From Micrasema longulum (lineage: Eukaryota; Arthropoda; Insecta; Trichoptera; Brachycentridae): 64,000 bases of DNA. Position numbers and translations under genes: made by a program. The notes beneath the pieces are model-generated. The model was given only the letters and a program-made list of their open reading frames with translations. It searched no databases and was not told the DNA's origin. Numbering within the stretch: the stretch's first letter is position 1; each line of letters begins with the position of its first letter. Shown here piece by piece: positions 1 through 10,010 of the stretch. Location of the stretch: the NCBI GenBank assembly GCA_022494885.1, contig JAGVSM010003509.1, forward strand, positions 186,001 through 250,000, read 5' to 3'.

Positions 1-1035
1 CGTCCGTGATACTCGACCGTGTGAGCCTTCGCAGGACACATGTCCTTATGCTACAGAGGCTCTTATCTAAGATTAATTATAACGTTTTACTTATTCCAGT
101 AGTAGCATCCTTCACGTCACTAGACAGATGGCACTGGATTCTGTTACAAGCATTACACGAGACGTTTGTCTGGCAATATGAGAATTTTGACGACCACTGG
201 AAAAAAACCGAAAAATGAATTAAATAAATAATGATATTGTTCTTTTGGAAAGCACAAACTCAATTTAAAATGGTTTTAGTCAGACAACAAAAATGACGAA
301 CATTTAATTTTATGAAATACAATGTTATTCTAGCCAACATCTACACAATCTCAATGTATTGTAGATTAACCCTTTGCTCCCTGACGGTACCAATTTTTCC
401 AAGGGTAAAATAAATCCTGTATCTCTAATGTGAGAATGCATTTGATGTAAATTATCTCTGTCGGTACATATTTGGACAATTTTTAGTATTTTCCTCTATT
501 TTCAAGTACAAATAAACGTCGCTTTACGCCGATTTATAACTACGCCGATTGGTGCCGGCATGGGATTCCCCGGTTTGGCCGACACCAGACGACAGTAGGC
601 GCCGCAATTCTAATAGCAGGCACACTTTTACACGTTGTTTTATTATATTACCGTGTACGCGAACAGCCTATTGTCAGTGTAAAAATTTTTCAGAGTTGTT
701 TTTTTTTCGTTTTTAAGAAAAATAAAAAGGTATGATTACATTACTTATTTTAATACTATTAAAATTAAAAGAATTTTCAAATATTTGTACTTTATGCTAT
801 GATTCTGCAAGACAGGAAACAACAATCAAAGCATATCAAATTGGATGTTTTGTCTAAAAGGTGTGAGAATTTAATTAAGTACCAACGACCTGGTGAGTTA
901 GTATTTTTTGTGTATTTTTTTTATTTATAGCAAGCGATGAAATTTATAATTTACTTTGAATATATATAGGATATGTATAAAATAAACATGTTAGATTGTT
1001 CTTAGAATTTCGACCCGGAACCTAACCTTATATTT
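1..1035. other. AT-rich stretch without recognised gene
   Basis: An open frame at 6-215 (+, 70 codons) has no recognisable domain or initiation context and is probably chance. A mildly GC-richer patch lies at about 485-620. I see no repeat family, tRNA-like box or LINE signature here. Confidence 0.5.
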
Positions 1036-1454
1036 GAGGGCATTGAAAGCAAAGATAGCAAACTTCCGTTTTGGTATTTTCGAGAAAAATAACAAACTGC
1101 TACACTAATGCCAAAGAGAGTCTTCATGTTAGAAATGTAATTTTCACTGAACTTAAGAAACGAATAAATTAGCTTGAATAAAAACACGAATTCAAAAAAC
1201 TTTCTTGATATTAGTTTGGCACGGCCATTTTGAAAATTTAAATCTGAAGCCTGTCATTGGTCAAATGAAATGGCTGATAGATATTACTATGTTTGCTTCC
1301 AAACACTAATTTCAAACCATCAGAAGTATGATTTTAAACTAAATCTGCAACTTAACTCATGATTTTTATAAAAATAAAGTTGATAAACTACAGAACGACA
1401 TCATAACCAAAAAAATTTTTTTTGGGGGTTGCTATCATTGCTTCCAATGCCCTC
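1036..1454. mobile_element. MITE with GAGGG termini, TSD ATTT
   Basis: A short non-autonomous DNA transposon of about 419 bp. The left end GAGGGCATTGAAAGCAAAG (1036 on) is mirrored at the right end finishing CAATGCCCTC (1445-1454); the inverted repeat covers about 26 bases (gagggcattgRaagcaaWgatagcaa). ATTT stands directly before the first base and directly after the last, consistent with a 4-bp target duplication. The interior is AT-rich without coding potential. A second element 60 bp away has the same GAGGG start and a 4-bp duplication, so they probably share a transposase type. Terminal GAGG and 4-bp ANNT duplications recall the Sola group, but that is from memory and unproven. Confidence 0.68.
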
Positions 1455-1514
1455 ATTTATCTTTCATTATATTTGTGTTCATTTTACGCCATTTTTTTTT
1501 ACGCCGGTGTATCT

Positions 1515-1923
1515 GAGGGTACTACTTGCAAACCCGGCAAAATCCAAAATCTGAAAAATGGAGATATTAATAGAAACTTATTCAGAATACAATTTTTTTA
1601 CAATAATTATAACATTGCCAGTTTAAAATACGGCTTTATTTGTAAAAACTTGACTTTTAAACTGTCGGATTTGTTGCAAACATGGCAACCTCTACTTAAG
1701 TATTGTAAAGTTAGAATGTATAATTTAAATTTATTATTTCACTACTGTTTCTTGACATAATCATGCTTATGTCATCTCACTGCTTACGTTTAAAATATTT
1801 ACTGATTATAATAAAAAATTAAGGTTTGAAAAAAATAAATTAATTACTATAATTAATCAGTTTATTGCGATTTGCTCAAAATAAAGAAATATGGATTTTT
1901 CCGGGTTTGCCAATAATACCCTC
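1515..1923. mobile_element. MITE with GAGGG termini, TSD ATCT
   Basis: A non-autonomous DNA transposon of about 409 bp. The left terminus reads GAGGGTACTACTTGCAAACC from 1515, and the right terminus is its near-perfect inverse ending TAATACCCTC at 1923; the repeat continues inward for about 31 bases (to ..cggMaaaatcc). ATCT flanks both ends as a direct 4-bp repeat. An open frame of 112 codons at 1422-1760 runs across the left end and is low-complexity, so it is not a gene. The pair with the element at 1036-1454 suggests repeated insertion of one transposon type. Confidence 0.75.
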
Positions 1924-2329
1924 ATCTTGGAACGAAACTCCAACGTAAAACGACGTTTACCTGTACTTAGTTGCAAAAAATTACTACTGGGGATCAGTTT
2001 TGAATAGAGCTATCACCCGTTTGGTCGTGTAAAATTTCTCCTCCTTTACAAACCTCAATATTATCATTAAAATTGAAAGTAAGTTTAAAAAAAAAAATAT
2101 TTTCGTAGTTCAATTATAATGCAGGTTTTTTTAAGGTTGTTTTTAATTGGAAAAATAACTTTTTCTTTTATCACACAAATTTGTAGCACTTTTTTATTAT
2201 TATTCGAGTTTTAAAAAAATGTCCAGAATAGCACATAATCGCATTTGTCATAAATAAAATAAAAAACACTAAAACCAGAAAATTGAAAAACTCTACTTAA
2301 TCTGTCAGCGAACAAGGGTTTAACAAACT
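1924..2329. other. AT-rich spacer
   Basis: Homopolymer-rich spacer between the MITE and the first R1 copy. No gene, RNA or repeat was recognised. Confidence 0.4.
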
Positions 2330-2645
2330 AGCTCTAGGAAAATTATAAACATTGAAAATTGTGTTCAGGCGTTGCCTGAAATGAAAAACTTTAATCAGAT
2401 TCAGATTAATCTCCCCCGCATCAATTAGAGTTTCAGCTTTTTTACTTAACAAAAATCAACAGATAAAGGAATTAAAGACATATTGATTATCAAACGTAGG
2501 CAAAATGGTCACTGTTAAGTGCCCACACCATCAAACCAATGACATGTCGTAAGCCCAGTAAATACTTAGACTTCCATATTTTCTTCTCTAAAATGTTCTG
2601 TATCTCTGTTGTGAAATATAAATCAATAAAAATTGTTTATAATGA
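2330..2645 (+). repeat. Repeat family R1, copy (+)
   Basis: R1 is the most abundant repeat of the window. In this orientation its landmarks are, in order: CAGGCGTTGCCT, a GGATGAATCTCACCC-like block, GTTTCAGCTCTTTTACTT, TCAACAGATAAA, a block centred on ACACAGTGTGTAAAGTGGCC, AAACCAGCCAATGACA, GTCATAAGCCCTGTAAATGC, CTAGACTTCCATATT, and an end near CATCTCTGTTG. All landmarks are present here in decayed form. I see no coding potential and no clear pol III boxes, so R1 may be a SINE-like, fold-back or 3'-end-derived repeat of unknown class. Confidence 0.7.
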
Positions 2646-2985
2646 AATGTTTTTTTTCTCTTTTACCTTATTACTTATTGACGAAAATTATTTTTTATGA
2701 TTGTTCGTAATAAATCAATCAATTTATTATTTTCATCGAATTTCATTGTATTAAATAGTTCTTTGTCAAAAAACGTTTACTTGTAAAAAATATTGATTTG
2801 ACACTGAACTCTGTATTATCCTTATGTGAAAATATAAATACAGATAGGTTTATTTATATTTAATTTCATTTTAATTATTTATTGACAATTCTTTATGGAA
2901 TTCCATCGTAATGATGTAATAACATATATTTACATATAAGTTATTAATTTAAAGAATACTTGGTACACTTCCACTTATTTATTTT

Positions 2986-3030
2986 GACCAATTAGCACTT
3001 TCACCCTCTAATGGGCATCTTCAGACTGGT
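2986..3030 (-). ncRNA. Hammerhead-like ribozyme, AGYGCU subfamily, left arm
   Basis: Read on the minus strand: stem I 5' ACCAGU, core CUGAAGA, a stem-loop with CCC/GGG pairing, core GAA, stem III palindrome AGUGCU, A17, then AUUGGU. ACCAGU pairs with AUUGGU over six positions with one G-U wobble. All invariant core bases that I can check (CUGANGA, GAA, UH) are present. Stem III is only a six-base palindrome, as in the minimal PLE hammerheads, which are thought to act as dimers. Confidence 0.7.
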
Positions 3031-3248
3031 GAATATTATACAATGTAAGGATAATTTATATAAAACCAAATATTATCTTAAGTGTGGGTACATTTAAAAA
3101 TAAGTTGAAAAAGATACAATACGCAATATTTGTCTCACTCTGTTCTATTGAAATATTGCGTATTGTATCTTTTTCAAATTATTTTTAATGTACCTACACT
3201 GGATAACATTTAGTTTTACATAAATTATCCTTACACTGTTTTATATTT

Positions 3249-3292
3249 ACCAGTCTGAAGATGCCCATTAGAGGGTGAAAGCGCTAACTCGT
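3249..3292 (+). ncRNA. Hammerhead-like ribozyme, AGYGCU subfamily, right arm
   Basis: Plus strand: ACCAGU, CUGAAGA (3255-3261), stem II CCC..GGG, GAA (3277-3279), AGCGCU palindrome, A17 (3286), ACUCGU. Stem I pairs with one C-C mismatch that the left-arm copy does not have. The invariant core is intact. It is the mirror of the motif at 2986-3030 and diverges from it. Confidence 0.7.
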
Positions 3293-3370
3293 CAAAATAA
3301 ATAAGTGGAAGTGTACCAAGTATTTTTTAAATTAATAACTTATATGTAAATATAAGTTATTACATCATTA

Positions 3371-4055
3371 TATTTAATTATTTTTTTAATTTAAATTAAG
3401 TTCGTCGTCAAAAAAAACCTGTCAAATTTATACATTGGCATGGGACTTCCTAGTTAGGAATACATTATAACCAAATTTAATTCATTTTTTACTGATGATA
3501 TTTCATTGATCCGAAACTTTCAAAATTTTCCTCCTTTTAAAAAACACGCTCTATCCTGGATCCAAACTAAGGATATTAACTCTTTTTTTCTCTGATATAT
3601 TGTTGCTCTTTAAATAATAAGAAATATATTTAAGTTCTTTTTACAGTTCTCATTTCCTTTTTAATTACTATAAAATAGAAAAATACCTTTTTATTGCTTA
3701 AAAATTGCTACAGGAGGACCGTGGAAATTCTCAAACAGACCCTAGATACAAACAAATTTTGAACCTTTTGCAGTGGAAGACTACAAATATGGATAATGTT
3801 TTTGCTAGTGCAGCGATTATGATTGTTATGAGACATACTCGCAATTTATAGCTAGGCATTTAACATATGTAGATTAGATTAGCAATTTTATTACTTCGAT
3901 CAATCGAAGTTTTATTTTATCACCCATGTATCCAAATAATTCATCTTTTACAATTATGTTTGAGGTTGAAATAATCATTGAACGGTAATTAAATCAAGCT
4001 CTATTTTTGAGTACTATACCAAATCGCGAAATAAGCATGTGTGATCAACAATGTT
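3371..4055. other. AT-rich spacer
   Basis: No gene or repeat was recognised. Homopolymer runs and scattered stops in all frames. Confidence 0.4.
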
Positions 4056-4059
4056 TTAG

Positions 4060-4260
4060 TACGAATAAATGTTTGTAGACAAACTTTGGATTATATCCCA
4101 TTGATAGAATTTCCCCCGCAATGACGGTCTCAGCTCTTTCTCCTCATAACAAATAGTGAGAATACATTACTGACTAATTTGTAATAGTTTCTCCTCTTTT
4201 TCTCTTTATTTGGAAAAAAACGAACACAACCTTTGTTATACCCACACCTAAGGTAAAAGT
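4060..4260 (+). repeat. Repeat family R1, strongly decayed copy (+)
   Basis: Only some R1 landmarks survive: TTTGTAGACAAACTTTGGAT, the TTCCCCCGCAATGA block that stands for the ATCTCACCC block, and GTCTCAGCTCTTTC. Assignment is by order and spacing of these blocks. Confidence 0.4.
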
Positions 4261-4389
4261 TTTTTAATGAAACTTTCATGGCGGTTTTTGAGAAAAGGGT
4301 TCTTATTTAATGCCGACCCAGAAAATCCGTCTTTATTATTTGACAAGAAATTGGTTAATAATATATTTTCCTTCTTTTTTTTCTTCTAG

Positions 4390-4700
4390 TGCCTTGCCGG
4401 GTCCCCCCAACGTTGGCGATCACTACAGCGAAAGCATATGTATCTGTCCTGCTATTTTTATATTTTGCAGCCAAGAAGACTGCTTATTGATGTACTGATG
4501 AAAAGATGACCAGAGTGGTTTCCCGTTGTCTTCTCTGGTGGGTTTTTTCTGTCGGGATTACCTTCCCTTAGTTGGTTGGTTTTGGTTTTGAGGCGCCAAA
4601 AACTCGCCTTTCATCCTCTCGTTATCTGATGTGATCACACCGCTATGAAAATAATCCCATTGCCCAGGGTTCGCAACGTGGACACTAACGAGCGTGCTAA
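4390..4700 (+). mobile_element. SINE body G, headless copy
   Basis: This block shares a long segment with 20250-20430: TTCTCTGGTGG, a T run, TGTCG, TACCTTCCCT, GAGGCGCCA, AAACTCGCC, TTCATCCTCTCGTTATCTG, CACACC.CTATGA, ATCCCATTGCCC, GGTTCGC.ACGTGGAC. At 20125 the same body follows a tRNA-like head, so this is read as a 5'-truncated SINE. The sequence left of the shared part (4390-4490) has no match in the window. Confidence 0.6.
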
Positions 4701-5280
4701 AAATGCGTTAAAAAACGCACCATTTTTTACTTTGTTTTTCACTTTGTCCACTATTTATATTGTTTCTTTATACTACTTTTTAAAAATATTGTTTTGACTG
4801 TCTTAGAACGGGGTAAATAACCCTAGTGAAATAGTCAAAGCAACTTTGCATAAATTATAATTTTGTGTCTGAAATATAATATGATAATAAATAAATAATT
4901 AAAATTAAATAAATATATAATTTTTTAAATTTAGGTTCCGTATTTTTGTGGTCGCAAATCTTGGTATTTTTTACAGAACATTACATTTTAGCTGAAAAGT
5001 GTTTTTTTATACTATTTATTCGGAAGGTCTAACAGAAACGGTTTTTTTTTTTTTTTTATTTCATTTAAAATTTGTCATAGTTAACAAGTACTGAATGACA
5101 ATTCTCCACACTGCTGCCATTTTATCAATTAAAGCCAAAGTTACAATTTTCTTTCCGTATATTCTACGGCAAAGTCCCAGCAATGCAAATGGAGATATTA
5201 AATTAAGCAATGTGTTTTCTCGGTCAATGTATATTTGCTAGACTATTTTTATTTACTCCCCTAATAATTAATATCAGACA
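4701..5280. other. AT-rich spacer
   Basis: Contains a poly-T run near 5041-5058 and no recognisable gene or repeat. Confidence 0.4.
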
Positions 5281-5328
5281 AAGCCACAGCAAAGCGTGGC
5301 CGGGATCTGTTGATGTTTGTGAAGATCT

Positions 5329-5384
5329 GTTAATGTTTGTGAAGTTAAACTTCACTTAAGCTATTTAACTTCACAAACATCAAC
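5329..5384. repeat. Short hairpin at the 5' edge of an R1 copy
   Basis: GTTAATGTTTGTGAAGTTAAA (5329-5349) is the inverse of TTTAACTTCACAAACATCAAC (5364-5384) with one mismatch and a 14-base loop. Both arms are the R1 segment around AACTTCACAAACATC, so this is the junction of two R1 copies in head-to-head orientation. Confidence 0.6.
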
Positions 5385-5560
5385 CGATGAAAGAATTGAA
5401 GGAATATAGATGTTCAAATATGGGCAGAATGGTGAATGTTACACAGTGTGTAAAGTGGCCACTTAAACCAGCCATTGACAGGTCATAAGCCCTGTAGATG
5501 CCTAGACTTCTATATTACCTTCTCTTAAATGTTCTTCATCTTTGTTGTAAAATGTTAATT
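5355..5560 (+). repeat. Repeat family R1, well preserved (+)
   Basis: Carries TTAACTTCACAAACATCAAC, GAATTGAAGGAATATAGATG, ACACAGTGTGTAAAGTGGCC, AAACCAGCCATTGACAGG, TCATAAGCCCTGTAGATGCC and the end near TTCTTCATCTTTGTTG. It abuts the PLE relic on its right and probably truncates it. Confidence 0.75.
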
Positions 5561-5564
5561 AATT

Positions 5565-5865
5565 AGGTGATTTTCGGATTCGGAGAAGTTGTTATTGTGA
5601 AGACATCTTATATGTTCTTTAACACGAATATCAAAATTTCTTGATGTTCTTCCAACGTCAACAGAAGTACGAGAATTGCATTTTAATTGATCAACACATG
5701 AATTATTTAATTAACTATTTTCATATTTATTATTAAGCAATAATTTACCGATACTCTTATTTGTAAAAAAAGCAGGTTTGATATTATTTGGATAGATTTG
5801 TGGATATAGTATTTACGTTTAGAGTTCTTCTCTGTTTATAATCATTATTAGTTTTGTTGTAATGA
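5565..5865 (-). pseudogene. Penelope-like element, GIY-YIG endonuclease relic
   Basis: Minus-strand reading gives NIKPAFFTNKSIGKLLLNN, then after one stop CVDQLKCNSRTSVDVGRTSR, NFDIRVKEHIRCLHNNN and ENH. This follows the C-terminal region of Penelope-like element proteins: the FYTxNxxGxxL linker, the Cys-containing GIY-YIG start, the VGxTxRxFxxRxKEH core with its catalytic Arg, and the final His. The endonuclease would nick target DNA for target-primed reverse transcription. The RT domain is absent, the usual GIY is replaced by CVD, and stops are present. The left side is cut off by an R1 repeat; the right side meets a hammerhead motif in opposite orientation. Confidence 0.82.
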
Positions 5866-5874
5866 CTCTAATTA

Positions 5875-5975
5875 GTGTTCTGATGGAGAGACGTGTACGT
5901 CTCGAAAAAGGAATTAACTGGTAGACATAGAAAAGTCAGTAAGTGGTCCATACAAATATTTAAAATATTTAACCG
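5875..5975 (+). ncRNA. Hammerhead-like motif, ACCGGU subfamily, with tail
   Basis: GUGUU then CUGAUGG (5880-5886), stem II GAGACG/CGUCUC with loop UGUA, GAA (5904-5906), an extended stem III region, CUGGU, A, then GACAU. GUGUU and GACAU pair as stem I (two G-U wobbles). The last core A is G here (CUGAUGG), so this copy is probably inactive. The tail GACATAGAAAAGTC, GTAAGTGGT is shared with the copies at 18473 and 49475. It lies beside a PLE endonuclease relic on the opposite strand. Confidence 0.65.
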
Positions 5976-6096
5976 AAAAAATGTTTGCATTTAGTTGTAT
6001 AGATCAACAATGAATACAATCATGAAATCAAGATTTAGGAAATTGTAAAAGTTATTGTTTATTTCGACACATATATATGTGTTTTATTTTTACTAA

Positions 6097-6122
6097 AACC
6101 TAACCTTACCTAACCTAAACCC
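6097..6122. repeat. TTAGG-like short tract
   Basis: CCTAACCTTACCTAACC resembles degenerate (CCTAA)n, the arthropod telomere unit. It is far too short and decayed for a telomere and is noted only as an interstitial trace. Confidence 0.35.
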
Positions 6123-7330
6123 CATAACTGGCTCATATAACACGGCATTTTATAGAAACCTGTCTACCGTTTTGTGAGAGGGACACCGGTTTATATTATA
6201 CCTCGACATAATACGTTGCATAAGCGTAATTGGCGAATAAAATTAATGTTTGCATAGCTTAGCTTATTCTTTAAAATTAAAACGAAAGTCTTGAAAAAAA
6301 CATGAATATTTAAAAAATCACCTCTGGCGACGGGACTTGGTAATTTTACTAATGGAAGAATCCATTTCGCAGAATTTTCCCTTTGGTTTAACCGAATACA
6401 ACATTAAAATTATGCCAAAATACTTTTTCAATCCACCAAAAACCTTTCGCCTTGAAAAAGTAAGTCATTTTCCTGAGAGTTTAATTATTCAATATCAATT
6501 TGAATTGTTTTAGATGGTTTGATACCTAAAAAAATATTGAAGTTTTATTCAAAAGATCATGACCCGTCTGTTAGGCTTCAGATGCTAGTCAAGATTCATC
6601 AAATATATTAATTTTAGTATCAACATTTCAAACAATTACTTAAAAGATTTTTTCATTCATGTGAAATATTAATTTTCATGGATTTATCATAGAAACGAAA
6701 ATATTAGGTTTAATAAATCATTTTAAAAAGTACAAATATTATTCATATCAAATCACTATTGGCAAATTGTTGGTCTACTAATGATAGAATTGTTTTCAGA
6801 ATTTGCCATCTCCGTAGTGCATTGGTATAAAATAAGAAAAATACCAATAGTGGGACTCAAGCACACAATGGCTGAATGATACAATAAATTATCAAATAAA
6901 TGTTCATATTGTACAATTGAAAAAGGAATTAATAAATTTAAATACTTTTCTGAAGTTCTCGTATAAATATGTGTGTACCTAAAGGTTTAATTTATTTATA
7001 GAATAATTCGTTCACAATGTAGTTTTATAGAGGTACAAATCTTAACTCCATGGGATCAAAGTTCTGTGTTTAGTTGGGATGAATAATACACATACTTGCA
7101 CAGTAATAAAAATAACATACAAAACAAGAACATCATCAAAAAACATAACATAGTATGTAAATGTAAAAAAATATCATAAAAACCATTTTAAATAATTGTG
7201 AAATCATCTAGAAGTTTCCAACTCAAATCCCACCCCAAGACAAATCCAGTTCCGAACCCCTCTGAAATAGATTTACTATTAATTTTATTGTGAATGTACT
7301 TAGTTTGTAAGATTCCATTTAAATAGGGAA
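6123..7330. other. AT-rich stretch, nothing recognised
   Basis: No open frame of note, no tRNA-like box and no match to the repeat families listed here. Confidence 0.4.
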
Positions 7331-7334
7331 ATAT

Positions 7335-7665
7335 CACTTTCTACAAATACCGATAAAAATATATGAAATGGATCTAGAATAATTAATTGCATTTTTCAAA
7401 ATCAATATGGATATTGTAGAGAAATGTTTTCATATATAACTTTAAAAAATAAATACTCATAAAATATGTCACTTGAAAAACGCGACATGTTTGGCATTGA
7501 TAATTGTGACTTCAAGATTAATGACGATGTTTTATAAAAGTTTAAACGGCTAGGAACAAAGTTCAAAATTAACGTGAATTGTGACGTATTAGGAGCGTGG
7601 CCAATGCAATAACAGTTTTTGCAGGAATTCAAAGTTACAAATTTAAAATGCTACCAATACGTAGC
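7335..7665 (+). repeat. Repeat family E, copy 1
   Basis: One of three dispersed copies (also 22340-22655 and 33735-34020). Shared landmarks in order: AATATCAC..CTAC.AAT, AAAAATATATGAAATGGAT, AACGCGACATGTTTGG, TTGTGACTTCAAGATT, AATTGTGACGTATTAGG, GCGTGGCCAATGCAATAA, TTTTGCAGGAATTCAAA. TGACGTATT, GGGCGTGG and CCAAT are CRE-like, GC-box-like and CCAAT-box-like strings. The minus strand stays open for 76 codons (7402-7632) and its frame can be followed in copy 2, so the family could be a promoter-like region, an old coding piece or a MITE. No terminal repeats were found. Confidence 0.65.
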
Positions 7666-8779
7666 AAAATATTTTTTTTTACTCTGCTCTACCCTTATTT
7701 ATTTGAAAACGTTTTTTTAAAAAAATATTTTCCTATTATTGGTTAGTTATTTATCAAAATAAAATTTCACTTAATTCACATTTAAATCGTGATAATGTCC
7801 CAAGACAAAATGCGTTGCATTATATTAGACACTTGTAAATGAAAAATAATGAAAAATAGAAAAAATATTTTATATTGTAACTCACAACCTTCACAGTTTG
7901 ATTATATTTTTAAAATTTATTCATGCACGTTATTAGTGCAGTGATCTATACAATTATTAAACTGGCTATCTAGAACGGTCACCAATTATTAAATATTATT
8001 GTTTAGGAATGATATGTAAAATATAAATAACATTGTGAGGCATTCAAATTATGACGGCTTTGTCGAAGATCGTACCAAACGTTCCTAATGGTCAAACGCG
8101 CTCACCATTATATCATTTATCAATTTCCGTGCCAAAATCATATTCTGCTTTACAAAAGGTTTCTGAAATCCATTGAGACATCTTCCATTCCAAAGTTAGC
8201 GATCCGAGTATTTATATGCAAACACAAACCCCGTTTTTACATTTTCCGCATTTCACGCGACACATTCAGCTGTATGTAAAATTATGTAAACTAGGAAAAT
8301 GAATTCCGCCCGTCTGCACAGGACGCAAATTACAGTTTTCCCGGTAAAAGTGAATTATCTCCTCTGACATCATCATTTAGAGTCAAACCTTGTGTTTTTA
8401 TAACGTAAATGTGTTTTGTGGTTAAACATCTTTCATTCCGTACTGCGCATAACTTTCAACGCTAACTCTCATTAGGGAATAAAAATAATGTACATGTTTA
8501 AAGCATTTCCTCTGTGGTCAAGCATTTCAATAAATGTTAGTTAATATTTGTATATAACCACTTTACGGCTTTTCCACGTTAAGCGGATGCGAGGCGTACC
8601 TGTCTTTTTATTAAGACACTAAAACACTACATAAAATTATAAAACCAACGGGCTGATATGACACGTGATATATGAAGCTAACACCAACGCCCACAGATCA
8701 TAATTTAAAAATGTTTTATCTTGTGGAAACTATGATTTGGAAAAAAGAGGAGAGGAGTATGCATTTTCTAGGTATAAGG
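7666..8779. other. AT-rich stretch, nothing recognised
   Basis: Contains a 63-codon open frame at 8088-8276 (+) that has no recognisable features. No repeats of the families named here. Confidence 0.4.
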
Positions 8780-9037
8780 CAGTGTGTTTAAACCTGTGGG
8801 TCGCGAAACGCTGCTTGGGGGGTCGTAAAGCCTTGTTTGGGGAGGTCGCGGGCACAAACAAGAAAAAAGTAAGATCTGGAGCTACCGCACCCTCCCCAGA
8901 TGCTTAATTTAACATAACTTTTCATTTGCTCGTAACCACGACCCACCCGAGCGAGGCAAAAGTTGATTCTGGGTGGGGTCACCTGCAATTTGTCTCTCCG
9001 TAAGTGGGTCGCGTATTCAAAAGGTTAAAAAACACTG
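8780..9037. mobile_element. hAT-type MITE
   Basis: Non-autonomous hAT-like element of 258 bp. It starts CAGTGTGTTTAAACCTGTGG followed by GTCGCG and ends with the inverse, GGGTCGCG ... AAGGTTAAAAAACACTG. The CAGTG..AACCT(g)TGGGTCGCG terminus is typical of hAT MITEs in many animals. Flanking octamers gtataagg and ctttaagg match at 6 of 8 positions, as expected for an aged 8-bp target duplication. The interior is GC-richer than the surroundings and has no transposase. Confidence 0.8.
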
Positions 9038-9194
9038 CTTTAAGGTAACCATTACGACGGAACATCGCGTAATCGTCTATATTGAAAGGTTATTTAATTG
9101 TTGATTACATGGAGAGTATTTTTCATGGCCTTCCTCGTGTGAAATATTTCCATGTTTATTGATAGACAGCGAAAACACACGGGAAGGTAATATG

Positions 9195-9330
9195 AAATCA
9201 TGGACATTCACAGGGCTTGTGACATGTTTTCAGGTAGTTTAGGTGACAATTTACGCACTTAAACCTGTCAACGATAAGTCATTAGCCCTGTAGACGCCTA
9301 GAATTCTATATTTCCTGCTTTAAAATATTT
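9195..9330. repeat. Repeat family R1, short inverted pair
   Basis: A minus-oriented scrap (ACATTCACAGGGCTTGTGAC) is followed by a plus-oriented piece with GCACTTAAACCTGTCAACGA, AAGTCATTAGCCCTGTAGAC and CGCCTAGAATTCTATATTTCC. The two halves mirror each other around about 9235. Confidence 0.6.
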
Positions 9331-9334
9331 TATT

Positions 9335-9830
9335 TTATTCTTTTATTTATTTATTTAAACGCCTTGTAGGCTTTTACATGTTTTACATATATTGAAATAT
9401 AAAGAACAGACATATTTTACACAAAAGTAGCAAAAAATTGAAAATCAAGCAATAAGAAAAAGAAAAGAAAAATATATAAAACTAATCTTACATATAGCAC
9501 ATACATACATATATTCCAGAAGAGAGAATAAAAGTTCATTTTTTCTCATCAGTTATATTAAAAGAATCTTAAAATTAGAAGAATGTAGAAAAACAATAAT
9601 TAAGAATACAGATATAAGTTAACAAAAGGTATACAATATATAACAACATAGTATTATTTAAGAATTTAAATTTGGAGATAATAAATTGATACACTGCCTT
9701 TTAAAATTCAAAAGTGTTGTATTAAATATATTTATATCATTTGCGTATTCGTTTGCAAACACATGAATTCTCCTCATAGGCGAGTGTGCACTGTAGTTAG
9801 TGGTAGATACATTCATATGGAAGAGTTTAT
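9335..9830 (-). pseudogene. Jockey/CR1-like LINE, ORF2 C-terminus and 3' UTR
   Basis: On the minus strand, about 9830-9670 reads NKLFHMNVSTTNYSAHSPMR followed by RIHVFANEY, NDINIFN and NFKRQC. The TNYSxHSPxxR ... DIFN pattern is the extreme C-terminus of Jockey-like ORF2 proteins. It continues into an AT-rich 3' UTR that ends in GCCTACAAGGCGTTTAAATA plus ATAAATAAA repeats near 9335-9360. Everything upstream (endonuclease, RT) is missing, as usual for 5'-truncated LINE insertions. Confidence 0.7.
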
Positions 9831-9889
9831 TCAATCGGGCTTATATCAATTTTTTAATCTGAAAACACCATTTTATTGATTAAACATCT

Positions 9890-10010
9890 GCTTTCTGTTC
9901 CATTTTAGATGAATAAATTGAAGAAATACGGATGCTTAAATAGGTAAAATTGCAAATATTATAGAATGTAGGTAAAACTATCACTTAAACCAGCCAAAAA
10001 CATTTTTTTT
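9890..10010 (+). repeat. Repeat family R1, partial (+)
   Basis: Recognised by GATGAATAAATTGAAGAAAT, GGATG, ATAGAATGTAGGTAAAACTA and CACTTAAACCAGCCAAAAAC. The end is lost in a T run at about 10005. Confidence 0.5.

Larger units (their letters stand above)
2909..3370. mobile_element. Fold-back element with two hammerhead motifs
   Basis: A large inverted repeat: arm 2909-3130 and arm 3151-3370 (about 220 bp each) are separated by a 20-bp spacer and are strongly complementary from the outer TAATGATGTAATAAC end to the inner GATACAATACGCAATATT. Each arm carries one hammerhead-like motif pointing outward (2986-3030 on minus, 3249-3292 on plus), followed by an AATAAATAAGTGGAAGTG tail. Hammerheads of this minimal type sit in the pseudo-LTRs of Penelope-like elements, and PLE pseudo-LTRs are known in inverted arrangement. 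I therefore infer a solo, inverted PLE pseudo-LTR dimer. No PLE protein fragment lies inside it. Confidence 0.75.

Noticed and set aside
1422..1760. 112-codon protein
   Set aside because: It crosses a MITE boundary and is low-complexity.
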